A model generated the notes under the pieces. The model worked only from the letters and a program-made list of their open reading frames with translations. It searched no databases and had not been told where the DNA came from. Position numbers and translations under genes: made by a program. From NCBI RefSeq assembly GCF_001425025.1, contig NZ_LMDE01000010.1, forward strand, positions 1 through 64,000: a stretch of DNA of 64,000 nucleotides, in the 5' to 3' direction. This document shows, one piece after another, positions 26,209 to 33,365 of this stretch. Every line of letters starts with the position of its first letter. The stretch's first letter is position 1. The DNA comes from Nocardioides sp. Root122 (GTDB lineage Bacteria; Actinomycetota; Actinomycetes; Propionibacteriales; Nocardioidaceae).

Positions 26209-26723
26209 GCGGACACCCCCATCTCCTCGAGCGCGAGCTTGAGGGCGCGCAGGGCGTAGTGGGTGCGCGACTTCACGGTGCCGGGCGGCACGCCGAGCCG
26301 GCGGGCGACCTCGGCGACCGGGCGACCGCGGTAGTAGCACTCCAGCAGCACCGTGCGGTGGTCCTCGGAGAGGTGGGTCAGCGCCTCGGCCACCACCCAC
26401 GAGAGGAGCAGCTGGTCGCTCTCGTCGTCCTCGAGCGAGCGGCGCTGCTCGGGCACCTCGTCGACGACCGTCTCGGGGCGGGAGCGCCGGCTGCGCCAGT
26501 CGTCGATGACGATGTTGCGGGCGACGGTGAACAGCCACGAGCGCACCGCCGCGGGCGGGCTCTCGAGGATGGTGCCGTGCCGCCACGCGCGGAGCAGGGC
26601 CTCCTGGGTGACGTCCTCGGCGTGGCCGCGGTCGTTGCCGACCAGGCGCAGGCAGAAGCGCCAGAGCACGTCGGCGTGCTCGTCGTGCACCTGCTGCATC
26701 AGCGCGACCTCGTCCTTCGGCAT
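26205..26723 (-). CDS. sigL: ECF RNA polymerase sigma factor, SigL-like
   Basis: 172 residues; ATG with strong GGGAGGTGA. Region 2 (DVLWRFCLRLVGNDRGHAEDVTQEALLRAWR, RSWLFTVARNIVIDDWRSR) and region 4 (LSEDHRTVLLECYYRGRPVAEVARRLGVPPGTVKSRTHYALRALK) are complete. Length, partner and operon layout match the sigL-rslA pair of mycobacteria, whose promoters use TGAACC at -35. A TGAACC-N16-CGTCTC promoter lies just upstream, so the pair is probably autoregulated. Two further copies face the sulfatase and the six-gene operon nearby. Confidence 0.92.
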   Translation of the reverse strand: MPKDEVALMQQVHDEHADVLWRFCLRLVGNDRGHAEDVTQEALLRAWRHGTILESPPAAVRSWLFTVARNIVIDDWRSRRSRPETVVDEVPEQRRSLEDDESDQLLLSWVVAEALTHLSEDHRTVLLECYYRGRPVAEVARRLGVPPGTVKSRTHYALRALKLALEEMGVSA

Positions 26724-26740
26724 GTCACCTCCCTCGACAA

Positions 26741-26768
26741 GAGACGCCGGGGCTGCCCGTTCGGTTCA
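26741..26768 (-). promoter_or_regulatory. SigL-type promoter of the sigma/anti-sigma operon
   Basis: Reading the minus strand, TGAACC (26768-26763) is followed after exactly 16 nt by CGTCTC (26746-26741), and the sigma-gene ATG is 18 nt further on. The first three bases of the -35 are the stop codon of the upstream sulfatase gene. SigL promoters in M. tuberculosis have TGAACC and CGT-type elements; the match here is by eye. Confidence 0.7.
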
Positions 26769-28439
26769 CCCGGCGCCGGCCTGCGCCGTACCAGTCTGGT
26801 CCGCGGACCCGAACGCCGCGAGGAACCGGTCGCGGAAGGCGTCCATCCGCCACACCGGTGCGTCGTCGGACGGGCGCAGCCCCGGGTCCCACCCCCAGTC
26901 GGCGATCCGGTCCGTCACGGCGGGGTCACCGGCGATGACCGTGACGGGCACGTCGTGGCCGGGGTCGCTGCCCGACACGATCGTGGCCGGCTGGTGGTCG
27001 CCCAGCATGACCACGACGGTGTCCTCGTCGGCGTACGTCTCCAGATAGGTGGTCAGCGAGCGCAGGGAGTACACGACCGACCCGGCGTACGCCGCTCGCA
27101 CCCGGTCGCCGTCGGGCCAGATGTCGGCCTCGGACGGCAGCGTCTCCGGCATCCCGTCGTAGACCGAACCGTCGCCGACGGCGCTCTGCGCGATGAGGAG
27201 CGGCGTGCGCGACCACGGCGCGTGGCTGCTGATCAGGTCGATCTCGGCCATCACGGGACGGCGGTCGCGGGCGGCGAGCTCGAGGTGCTGCACCGCGTCG
27301 AGGGTGAACTGGTCGGGCATGGTCGGGTAGCCGAAACGGGGGCCGCGGTAGCCGAGGCTGCGGGCGTCGTAGACCCGGTCGAAGCCGTAGAGCTCGCCCT
27401 GCGGCCAGTCGCGGGTGTTGGCCGGGACGGCCGCGACGGTCCGCCACCCTGCGCGGCCGAAGAGGCTGGTCAGGGTCTCGCGGTCGGTGGTGACCAGGTG
27501 GTCGTAGCGCTGCTGGCTGTCGACCCAGAGGCCCGACTGCAGCGTGGAGTGCGCCAGCCAGCTCAGCGCCCCGAAGGTGGGCGAGGTCAGCCACCCGCTG
27601 CGCGCGCTCAGCCCGGCGCGGGTCAGCGCCCCTGTCCCCTCGTCGAGCGCGGCGGTGATGCCGGGGGAGAGCCCGGGGTCGTCGAGCGCGACCCGGCCGT
27701 AGCTCTCCACGAAGACGAGCAGCACGTCCTTGCCGCGCAGGCCGGTGAGCAGCCGGTCCGCATCGAGGTCGCGCGCCGGGTCCGCCGCGGCCGCGCGGGC
27801 GAACTCGCGCTGGTCCTGCAGCTGGGAGGGGACACGCGCGACCTGCCCGTAGGCGTACGCCGCAGCGGCCTCGGACGCGACCGGCACCGTGCCGGCCCGC
27901 ACGCCGAGCAGGCTGAGGACCAGCCAGAGCGGTACGAGCACGGCGAGCAGGCGGAGGGTGCCCGCCCGGTTGTCGCGCGCGGCTCGGCTCACCCGGGCGA
28001 CGGCGAGCGGCACGAGCAGCGCGGTCCCGAGCAGGGCGACGAGAGCTCCGGCCAGCAGCAGCACGCCCAGCGCGCCGGGTGCGGACCCGCGGACGGTCTC
28101 GACGAGGTCGGCGGCGTAGCGCCAGTCGATCAACGGGTCGAAGGGCCGGTTGAGCGCCTGGTAGAAGCCGAGGTCGAGCAGCTTGAAGACCGCGACGAGC
28201 GCCAGCAGGCCTCCGGCGAGCGCCACCAGCGCGCGGCGCAGCCGGGACGCGCGGTCCGGCAGGGCGAGCACGACCACGAGCAGCGTCAGCAGCTCGACGG
28301 GCAGCCGCAGGAAGGCGGCCGGGGTGAGGTCCTCGAGGTGGTTGGGCGCCAGCAGCGCGACGAGCACGAGCACGAGGGCGAGCAGGGTGAGCACGGCGGA
28401 GGACGTGGACGACCGCGCGCGGCGTTGAACCGTCTGCAC
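26766..28439 (-). CDS. Membrane-bound sulfatase/phosphoglycerol-transferase-like protein
   Basis: 557 residues from a GTG with GGAGGGG upstream; the longer open frame runs into the promoter and is rejected. Five membrane helices lie in residues ~14-182, then an extracytoplasmic alkaline-phosphatase-fold sulfatase domain. The metal-site motif KDVLLVFVESYGR, a probable nucleophile region SPTFGALSWLAHSTLQSG, EIDLISSHAPW and VVMLGDHQPA are visible. The layout recalls LtaS/OpgB-type enzymes that move phosphoglycerol or phosphoethanolamine onto cell-surface polymers; substrate unknown. It is preceded by a SigL-type promoter and followed directly by the sigma operon, so it likely belongs to the envelope-stress regulon. 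Confidence 0.85.
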   Translation of the reverse strand: MQTVQRRARSSTSSAVLTLLALVLVLVALLAPNHLEDLTPAAFLRLPVELLTLLVVVLALPDRASRLRRALVALAGGLLALVAVFKLLDLGFYQALNRPFDPLIDWRYAADLVETVRGSAPGALGVLLLAGALVALLGTALLVPLAVARVSRAARDNRAGTLRLLAVLVPLWLVLSLLGVRAGTVPVASEAAAAYAYGQVARVPSQLQDQREFARAAAADPARDLDADRLLTGLRGKDVLLVFVESYGRVALDDPGLSPGITAALDEGTGALTRAGLSARSGWLTSPTFGALSWLAHSTLQSGLWVDSQQRYDHLVTTDRETLTSLFGRAGWRTVAAVPANTRDWPQGELYGFDRVYDARSLGYRGPRFGYPTMPDQFTLDAVQHLELAARDRRPVMAEIDLISSHAPWSRTPLLIAQSAVGDGSVYDGMPETLPSEADIWPDGDRVRAAYAGSVVYSLRSLTTYLETYADEDTVVVMLGDHQPATIVSGSDPGHDVPVTVIAGDPAVTDRIADWGWDPGLRPSDDAPVWRMDAFRDRFLAAFGSADQTGTAQAGAG

Positions 28440-28453
28440 GTCCCCTCCGTTCA
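28426..28453 (+). promoter_or_regulatory. Candidate SigL-type promoter facing the six-gene operon
   Basis: On the plus strand TGAACC (28426-28431) is followed after 16 nt by CGTTCA (28448-28453). Transcription would begin near 28460, about 70 nt before the first gene of the operon at 28531. Spacing and -35 are the same as in the promoters of the sigma gene and the sulfatase. It overlaps the first codons of the divergent sulfatase gene. Confidence 0.55.
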
Positions 28454-28479
28454 CCCCGTTACAAGCAGCTCTTCGGGAG

Positions 28480-28507
28480 GGAACGGGGCCGGGCCCCGTT
28501 CGGTTCA
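28480..28507 (-). promoter_or_regulatory. SigL-type promoter of the sulfatase gene
   Basis: On the minus strand TGAACC (28507-28502) is followed after 16 nt by CGTTCC (28485-28480), leaving a leader of about 35 nt with a GGAGGGG site before the GTG at 28439. The stretch TGAACCGAACGGG is shared base for base with the promoter of the sigma operon, extending well past the -35. Confidence 0.65.
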
Positions 28508-28530
28508 CGGGACCGGGCAGAGGTGGACGG

Positions 28531-29553
28531 ATGCAGGAAGTCGGGCAGGGAGCCGGGCGGGGACGGGCGCGGGCCTTCTGGCTGCGTGAGCCGGGGGTCG
28601 GTGAGATCCGCGACGTGCCGCTGCGCGAGCCGCGGCCGGACGAGGTCGTCGTACGCACGCTGCGGTCGGCGGTCAGCCGCGGCACCGAGAGCCTCGTGTT
28701 CGGCGGCCGCGTGCCGCCGAGCCAGTACGACGTGATGCGGGCGCCGTTCCAGGAGGGCGAGTTCCCCGGCCCGGTGAAGTACGGCTACCTCAACGTCGGA
28801 CTGGTCGAGGCCGGCCCCGACGACCTTCGCGGTCGCACGGTCTTCTGCCTGCACCCGCACCAGACGACCTACGTCGTGCCGGCGGCAGCGGTCACGGTGG
28901 TGCCGGACGGGGTGCCGGTGGGCCGTGCGGTGCTCGCCGGGATCGTCGAGACGGCGGTCAACGCGCTGTGGGACCAGCCCCCGCTCCTGGGCGACCGGAT
29001 CGCCGTGGTCGGTGCGGGCGTGCTGGGCTGCAGCGTCGCGCGACTCGCCTCGCGGGTGCCCGGCACGACGGTGACCTTGGTCGACGTGGACCCGTCCCGC
29101 GCGGGCGTCGCCGACGCCCTCGGGGTGGGGTTCGCGCTGCCCGACGCGGTGGAGGGCGGCTGCGACCTCGTGGTGCACACGAGCGCGACCTCCTCAGGGC
29201 TGCAGTGCTCGCTGGACCTGCTGGCGCCCGAGGGCACGGTGCTGGAGCTCAGCTGGTACGGCGACGAGCCCACGACGGTGTCGCTCGGCGGCAGCTTCCA
29301 CTCGGGCCGGTTGAGCCTCCGCGCCAGCCAGGTGGGCCGCGTGGCACCGGCGCGGCGCGATCGTCGTACGACCGGGGCGCGGCTCGCGCTCGCGCTCGAC
29401 CTGCTCCGCGACGACGCCTTCGACTGCCTGCTGACCGGGGAGTCGGACTTCGAGGCACTGCCCGACGTCATGCCGCGCCTGGTCTCGCGCGAGCTGCCCG
29501 CGCTGTGCCACGCGGTGACCTACGGGCACGAGGAGGTCGCGTGTTCGGCCTGA
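28531..29553 (+). CDS. MDR-family dehydrogenase without catalytic zinc ligands (BchC-like)
   Basis: 340 residues; ATG after AGAGGTGG. A GroES-like N-half and a Rossmann domain ([16 protein letters not shown], about residues 167-182) mark the medium-chain dehydrogenase family. Where zinc alcohol dehydrogenases have Cys and GHE motifs, this protein reads [10 protein letters not shown] and [13 protein letters not shown], so the catalytic zinc is absent, as in BchC-type members. A C-terminal block with [20 protein letters not shown] follows. Probably oxidises or reduces a polyol or sugar side chain (inference). It is the first gene of a six-gene overlapping operon and overlaps the PTPS-like gene by 13 nt. 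Confidence 0.87.
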   Translation: MQEVGQGAGRGRARAFWLREPGVGEIRDVPLREPRPDEVVVRTLRSAVSRGTESLVFGGRVPPSQYDVMRAPFQEGEFPGPVKYGYLNVGLVEAGPDDLRGRTVFCLHPHQTTYVVPAAAVTVVPDGVPVGRAVLAGIVETAVNALWDQPPLLGDRIAVVGAGVLGCSVARLASRVPGTTVTLVDVDPSRAGVADALGVGFALPDAVEGGCDLVVHTSATSSGLQCSLDLLAPEGTVLELSWYGDEPTTVSLGGSFHSGRLSLRASQVGRVAPARRDRRTTGARLALALDLLRDDAFDCLLTGESDFEALPDVMPRLVSRELPALCHAVTYGHEEVACSA

Positions 29554-29936
29554 CGGTCCGCGACCACATGATGGTGGCGCACAGCTTCCGCGGCGAGGTG
29601 TTCGGGCCGGCGCAGGCGCTGCACGGCGCGACGTTCGTCGTCGACGCGACCTTCCGCGGCGAGACCCTCGACGCCGACGGCATCCTCGTCGACATCGGCC
29701 GTGCGACCGAGGTGCTCAAGCAGGTCGTCGGCGAGCTGTCCTACCGCAACCTCGACGAGGTGCCGGCCTTCGCCGGCACCAACACCACGACCGAGGTGCT
29801 GGCCCGCCACGTCGCCGACCGGCTCGCCGAGCTCGTGGCAGCCGGCGCGGTCGGTCCGGCCGACCACCTCAGCGGCCTGGTGGTGACCCTCCACGAATCG
29901 CACGTGGCGTGGGCGAGCTACGAGCGGGCGCTGTGA
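29541..29936 (+). CDS. Degenerate 6-pyruvoyltetrahydropterin synthase homolog (T-fold)
   Basis: 131 residues; GTG with GAGGAGG, inside the end of the previous gene. The T-fold family pattern is evident: AHSF at residues 13-16, ALHGATF at 26-32 and the pterin-anchoring Glu119 in [13 protein letters not shown]. Active PTPS/QueD proteins have HGH where this has HGA (Ala30), and there is no Cys in the whole protein, so the zinc site and catalytic Cys are lost. This recalls Streptomyces SCO6650, a structurally known PTPS homolog reported to lack zinc and the catalytic triad while keeping a pterin-binding pocket. Likely binds or remodels a pterin-like intermediate. Confidence 0.85.
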   Translation: MFGLTVRDHMMVAHSFRGEVFGPAQALHGATFVVDATFRGETLDADGILVDIGRATEVLKQVVGELSYRNLDEVPAFAGTNTTTEVLARHVADRLAELVAAGAVGPADHLSGLVVTLHESHVAWASYERAL

Positions 29937-30991
29937 CGGACGGCGTGCTCCACGTCGTGGTCCCGGGCGGGATCGACGACCCGGCGCGCCCCAGCGGCGG
30001 CAACACCTACGACCGCCGGCTGTGTGCGGCGCTGGGCGAGCAGGGCCGGTCGGTCCGGCTCGTCGAGGTCGAGGGTGGCTGGCCGTGGTCCGCGGACGTC
30101 GGCGCCCCGGCGCTCGAGCGGGCGCTCGCCGGGCTCCCGGACGGGTCACCGGTGCTCGTGGACGGGCTGCTCGCGTCGCGGCTGCCCGGGGTGATGCTGC
30201 CCGCCAGCCGGCGCTTGCGCGTGGTCCTGTTGGTGCACCTGCCGGCCGGCGTGGACGACGTGCTCGCACGGCTGCCCGAGCAGCAGGTGGTGCGGGCGGC
30301 GGCCGGCGTGGTCACCCCGAGCGCCTGGTGCCGTGACTGGCTGGTGTGGACCTACGAGCTCGACCCGGCGCACGTCGCCGTCGCCCGGCCCGGGGTCGAC
30401 CCGGCGGAGGTGGCTGCCGGTACGACGAGCGGCGCCGCGCTGCTCACCGTCGGGGCGGTCAGCTCGGTGAAGGGCCAGGACCACCTGCTCGCCGCCCTGG
30501 CCGACGTCCGCGACCTGCCGTGGACGTGGACCTGCGTCGGCTCCACCGCGGTCGAGCCGGAGGCGACCGTCCGGCTGCGCCGGGCCGCGACCGCGCTGGG
30601 GGTGGCCGACCGGATCCTGCTGGCGGGTCCGCTCGGCGGCGCGGACCTCGAGGCGGCGTACGCCGGCGCGGACCTGCTCGTCCTGCCGAGCCGCACCGAG
30701 TCCTACGGCATGGTGCTGACCGAGGCGATCGCCCATGGCCTGCCGGTGGTGGCGACGGACGTGGGCGGGGTGCGCGAGGCGCTGGGGGAGCCGGCCGGGG
30801 AGGACCTGCCCGGGCTGGTGGTGCGGCCGGGCGACCCGACCGACCTCGCCGCCGCGCTGCGGGGCTGGCTGTCGGAGCGCACGCTGCGGGAGCGACTCCG
30901 CGCCGCCGCGCTCCGGCGGCGCTCGATGCTCGAGGGATGGTCTGCCACGGCCGAACGGGTCGTGGACGCGCTGGGCGAGGTGGCGGTGTGA
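29933..30991 (+). CDS. GT4-family glycosyltransferase
   Basis: 352 residues; the GTG overlaps the previous stop (GTGA). GT-B fold: the N-half carries a glycine-rich [15 protein letters not shown] loop for the acceptor, and the C-half has the nucleotide-sugar motif [20 protein letters not shown] (E-x7-E, residues ~257-276). It would transfer a sugar from an NDP-donor to the product of the neighbouring enzymes or to a lipid carrier. Donor and acceptor are unknown. Fourth-base overlaps on both sides imply coupled translation with the PTPS-like and UPF0104 genes. Confidence 0.9.
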   Translation: MTDGVLHVVVPGGIDDPARPSGGNTYDRRLCAALGEQGRSVRLVEVEGGWPWSADVGAPALERALAGLPDGSPVLVDGLLASRLPGVMLPASRRLRVVLLVHLPAGVDDVLARLPEQQVVRAAAGVVTPSAWCRDWLVWTYELDPAHVAVARPGVDPAEVAAGTTSGAALLTVGAVSSVKGQDHLLAALADVRDLPWTWTCVGSTAVEPEATVRLRRAATALGVADRILLAGPLGGADLEAAYAGADLLVLPSRTESYGMVLTEAIAHGLPVVATDVGGVREALGEPAGEDLPGLVVRPGDPTDLAAALRGWLSERTLRERLRAAALRRRSMLEGWSATAERVVDALGEVAV

Positions 30992-31938
30992 GGGCACTCG
31001 TCGGATCCACGTGGCGCTGGCTCGGCGGCGCACTCATCCTCGTGCTCGTCGTCCGTGAGGTCGGGAGCGGCCCTGTGCTCGACGGGCTGCGCGCGCTCGA
31101 CGTGGGCGTCCTGCTGCTCGGTGCGGCGCTCGCGGTCGTCACCACGGTCGCGTCCGCGTGGCGCTGGACCCTCGTGGCGCGCGAGCTCGACGTCGCCATC
31201 ACGCTGCCGCGCGCGGTCGCGTCGTGCTACCGCGCCCAGCTGCTCAACACGGTCCTGCCGGGCGGGGTGCTGGGCGACGTGCACCGCGGCGTGGTGCACG
31301 GCCGATCCGCGGGGTCGACGTCCCGCGCCCTCCGTGCCGTCGGCTGGGAGCGCTTCGCCGGCCAGGTGGTCCAGGCGGTCCTGGCCGCGCTCGTCCTCGT
31401 CGCGCTGCCGTCGCCGGTGCGACCGGTCGTGCCGTGGCTGCTCGGCGCGGCGGCGGTGCTGGCCGCGTGCGCGGTCGTGGCGCTGCGTCGTACGCCCCAC
31501 CGGGACGCGTGGTGGAGCCGGGCGGCGCGCACGGTGCGCGACGACGTACGTCTTGCCCTCCTCGTCCGTCGGTCGTGGCCGGGCATCGTGCTCGCGTCGG
31601 TGGCCACGGCGGCGGGCTACGCCGCGACCCTGGTCCTGGCGGCGCGCGGCGTCGGGGTGTCCGCGTCCGTGGTCACCCTTCTCCCGCTCGCCCTGGTGGT
31701 GCTGGTCGCGGCCGGGCTGCCGCTCAACCTCGCGGGCTGGGGACCGCGCGAGGGGATGGCCGCCTGGGCGTTCGGCGCGGCGGGGCTGGGGGCGTCCGCC
31801 GGAATGGCCACCGCCGTGGCCTACGGCGCGATCGTCCTCGTCGCCAACCTCCCCGGGCTGGTCGTGCTCGCCGCGACCCGCCGCACCACGTCCGTCCCCG
31901 TCACCGGCGTCCCCGCAGGAGAACCCGCCCATGCCTGA
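30988..31938 (+). CDS. UPF0104 / lysylphosphatidylglycerol-synthase-TM-like integral membrane protein
   Basis: 316 residues from a GTG overlapping the GT4 stop. About seven to eight membrane helices and the family motifs CYRAQLLNTVLPGGVLGDVHRGVVHGR (residues ~80-106) and LPLNLAGWGPREGMAAWAFG identify the PF03706 flippase-like family. Members next to glycosyltransferases are thought to move or organise lipid-linked products across the membrane. Its place after GT4 suggests export or membrane attachment of the glycosylated compound (inference). The 3' end overlaps the reductase start by 8 nt. Confidence 0.87.
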   Translation: MRALVGSTWRWLGGALILVLVVREVGSGPVLDGLRALDVGVLLLGAALAVVTTVASAWRWTLVARELDVAITLPRAVASCYRAQLLNTVLPGGVLGDVHRGVVHGRSAGSTSRALRAVGWERFAGQVVQAVLAALVLVALPSPVRPVVPWLLGAAAVLAACAVVALRRTPHRDAWWSRAARTVRDDVRLALLVRRSWPGIVLASVATAAGYAATLVLAARGVGVSASVVTLLPLALVVLVAAGLPLNLAGWGPREGMAAWAFGAAGLGASAGMATAVAYGAIVLVANLPGLVVLAATRRTTSVPVTGVPAGEPAHA

Positions 31939-32626
31939 CCGCCCCTACACGATCCTGAGCTGCAGCATCTCCCTCGACGGCTACCTCGGTGGCGCGACCG
32001 AGGAGCGGCTGGTGCTGTCCAACGACGCTGACCTCGACCGCGTCGACCGGGTCCGCGCGGACTGCGACGCGATCCTCGTCGGCGCCGGCACGGTGCGCGA
32101 CGACAACCCACGGCTGCTGGTGCGCGACGCCGCCCTCCGTGAGCGCCGGCGAGCCCGCGGGCTGCCCGAGTCGCCGGCCAAGGTCACGATGACGCGGCAC
32201 GCGCAGCTCGACGCGGGCAGCAACTTCTTCGCCACCGGGGACAGCGAGAAGCTCGTCTACTGCCCGAGCGATTCGGTGGGTGCGGTCCGCACGCGGCTCT
32301 CGCAGGTGGCGACGGTGGTGGACGGCGGCGCGGACGTGCACGTCGGGCGGCTCACCGAGGACCTCTGGGACCGCGGCGTACGCCGCCTGATGGTCGAGGG
32401 CGGCGGACGGGTGCACACGCAGTTCCTGACCAGCGCGGTGGCCGACGAGCTCCACCTGGTGGTCGCGCCGTTCTTCGTCGGCACCTCGACCGCCCGCCGC
32501 TTCGTGGGCGACGGCGCCTTCCCGTGGCACCCCGGCCACCGCGCCACCCTCGCCGAGACCCGCCAGATCGGCGACGTGGTGCTGCTGCGCTACGCGCTGT
32601 CCGCCCGCTACGAGGAGACCGCATGA
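31931..32626 (+). CDS. RibD C-terminal-type (Rib7-like) reductase
   Basis: 231 residues; ATG after AGGAGAA. DHFR-like reductase domain of the RibD_C family: SCSISLDGYLGG at the N-terminus, VGAGTVRDDNPRLLVR (residues ~50-65) and the NADPH-site VEGGGRVHTQFL (~160). It has no deaminase domain, so it resembles archaeal/fungal Rib7, which reduces the ribosyl side chain of the diaminopyrimidine directly. With the GTP cyclohydrolase II encoded next door this would give a 6-ribitylamino-pyrimidine phosphate (inference). ATGA overlap with ribA. Confidence 0.88.
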   Translation: MPDRPYTILSCSISLDGYLGGATEERLVLSNDADLDRVDRVRADCDAILVGAGTVRDDNPRLLVRDAALRERRRARGLPESPAKVTMTRHAQLDAGSNFFATGDSEKLVYCPSDSVGAVRTRLSQVATVVDGGADVHVGRLTEDLWDRGVRRLMVEGGGRVHTQFLTSAVADELHLVVAPFFVGTSTARRFVGDGAFPWHPGHRATLAETRQIGDVVLLRYALSARYEETA

Positions 32627-33273
32627 CTGCCGAACGCATCCCGGACCGGCCCGCGGCTGCCGTCGTACGCCGTGACGTGCAGCTGCCGCTGCGCCTGGCC
32701 GACGGCACGTCCGTGCCTGCGCGGATGGTCACCTTCCACGGGCTGGACGACGGGCGCGAGCACGTCGCGATCGGGCTCGGCGACCGCGCCGGTGACGGCG
32801 ACCCCATCGGCGTACCTCTCGTGCGGCTGCACAGCGAGTGCCTCACCGGCGACGTGCTGGGCAGCGCGCGCTGCGACTGCGGTCCCCAGCTGCACGAGGC
32901 GATCGGCCGGATCTCGGAGACCGGCGGCTACCTGCTCTACCTGCGCCAGGAGGGTCGCGACATCGGGCTCTACAACAAGATCGATGCCTACGCCCTCCAG
33001 GACGAGGGCCTCGACACCTACGAGGCCAACCTCGCGCTCGGCTTCGCCGAGGACGAGCGCGACTACTCCGCCGCGGTGCAGATGCTCGAGGCGCTCGGCA
33101 TCGACCGGCTCGACCTGCTCTCCAACAACCCCGACAAGGCCGCCCAGCTCGAGGCAGCCGGCATCCACGTCGAGCGCCGGGTGCACACCGGCCTGCACCT
33201 CAGCCCCGTCAACGTCGGCTACCTCACCACCAAGGCCCGCGGCGGGCACGTGCTCCACCTCCCCGGCCTCTAG
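32623..33273 (+). CDS. ribA: GTP cyclohydrolase II
   Basis: 216 residues. It opens GTP to a 2,5-diamino-6-ribosylaminopyrimidinone phosphate, releasing formate and pyrophosphate. Zinc ligands Cys73, Cys84 and Cys86 lie in HSECLTGDVLGSARCDCG; RQEGRDIGL and the conserved Tyr123 (KIDAYALQDEG) are present. Tyr at this site is the one changed to Met in Streptomyces SCO6655, which stops at the formylated product; its retention here predicts full cyclohydrolase activity. There is no fused RibB domain and no other rib gene, so this is probably a dedicated copy for the operon, not the vitamin B2 enzyme. Last gene of the six. Confidence 0.93.
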   Translation: MTAERIPDRPAAAVVRRDVQLPLRLADGTSVPARMVTFHGLDDGREHVAIGLGDRAGDGDPIGVPLVRLHSECLTGDVLGSARCDCGPQLHEAIGRISETGGYLLYLRQEGRDIGLYNKIDAYALQDEGLDTYEANLALGFAEDERDYSAAVQMLEALGIDRLDLLSNNPDKAAQLEAAGIHVERRVHTGLHLSPVNVGYLTTKARGGHVLHLPGL

Positions 33274-33276
33274 GCC

Positions 33277-33365
33277 GGCGCGTCTGACGACCAGAACTCT
33301 TCGTGCTGCTCCCCTCTACGCGGGGCGTGCGAGGTCGCCGGCGACTTCTGGTCGTTCGACGCGCC
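33277..33365. repeat. 89-nt hairpin element, left copy
   Basis: Arms GGCGCGTCTGACGACCAGAA (33277-33296) and TTCTGGTCGTTCGACGCGCC (33346-33365) pair with two mismatches around a 49-nt loop. The element starts 4 nt after the ribA stop and reaches into the last codons of the DUF559 gene. A second element of the same length, arm size and loop size lies on the far side of that gene. Confidence 0.75.

Noticed and set aside
28440..28685. N-terminal extension of the sulfatase
   Set aside because: It would translate through the SigL-type promoter and the first gene of the divergent operon; GTG at 28439 has GGAGGGG.
29541..29936. Queuosine (QueD) or folate gene
   Set aside because: The zinc HGH motif is broken, all Cys are missing and no queC/queE or folE partner is nearby.
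28531..33273. Toxoflavin or riboflavin gene cluster
   Set aside because: Cyclohydrolase II and a RibD-type reductase occur, but there is no deaminase, lumazine/riboflavin synthase, or toxoflavin methyltransferase and WD-repeat gene, and no FMN riboswitch is seen upstream.
33277..33365. Simple intrinsic terminator of ribA
   Set aside because: Possible, but the 49-nt loop, the identical geometry of a second copy and the overlap with coding sequence are unusual for a terminator; kept as a repeat element.
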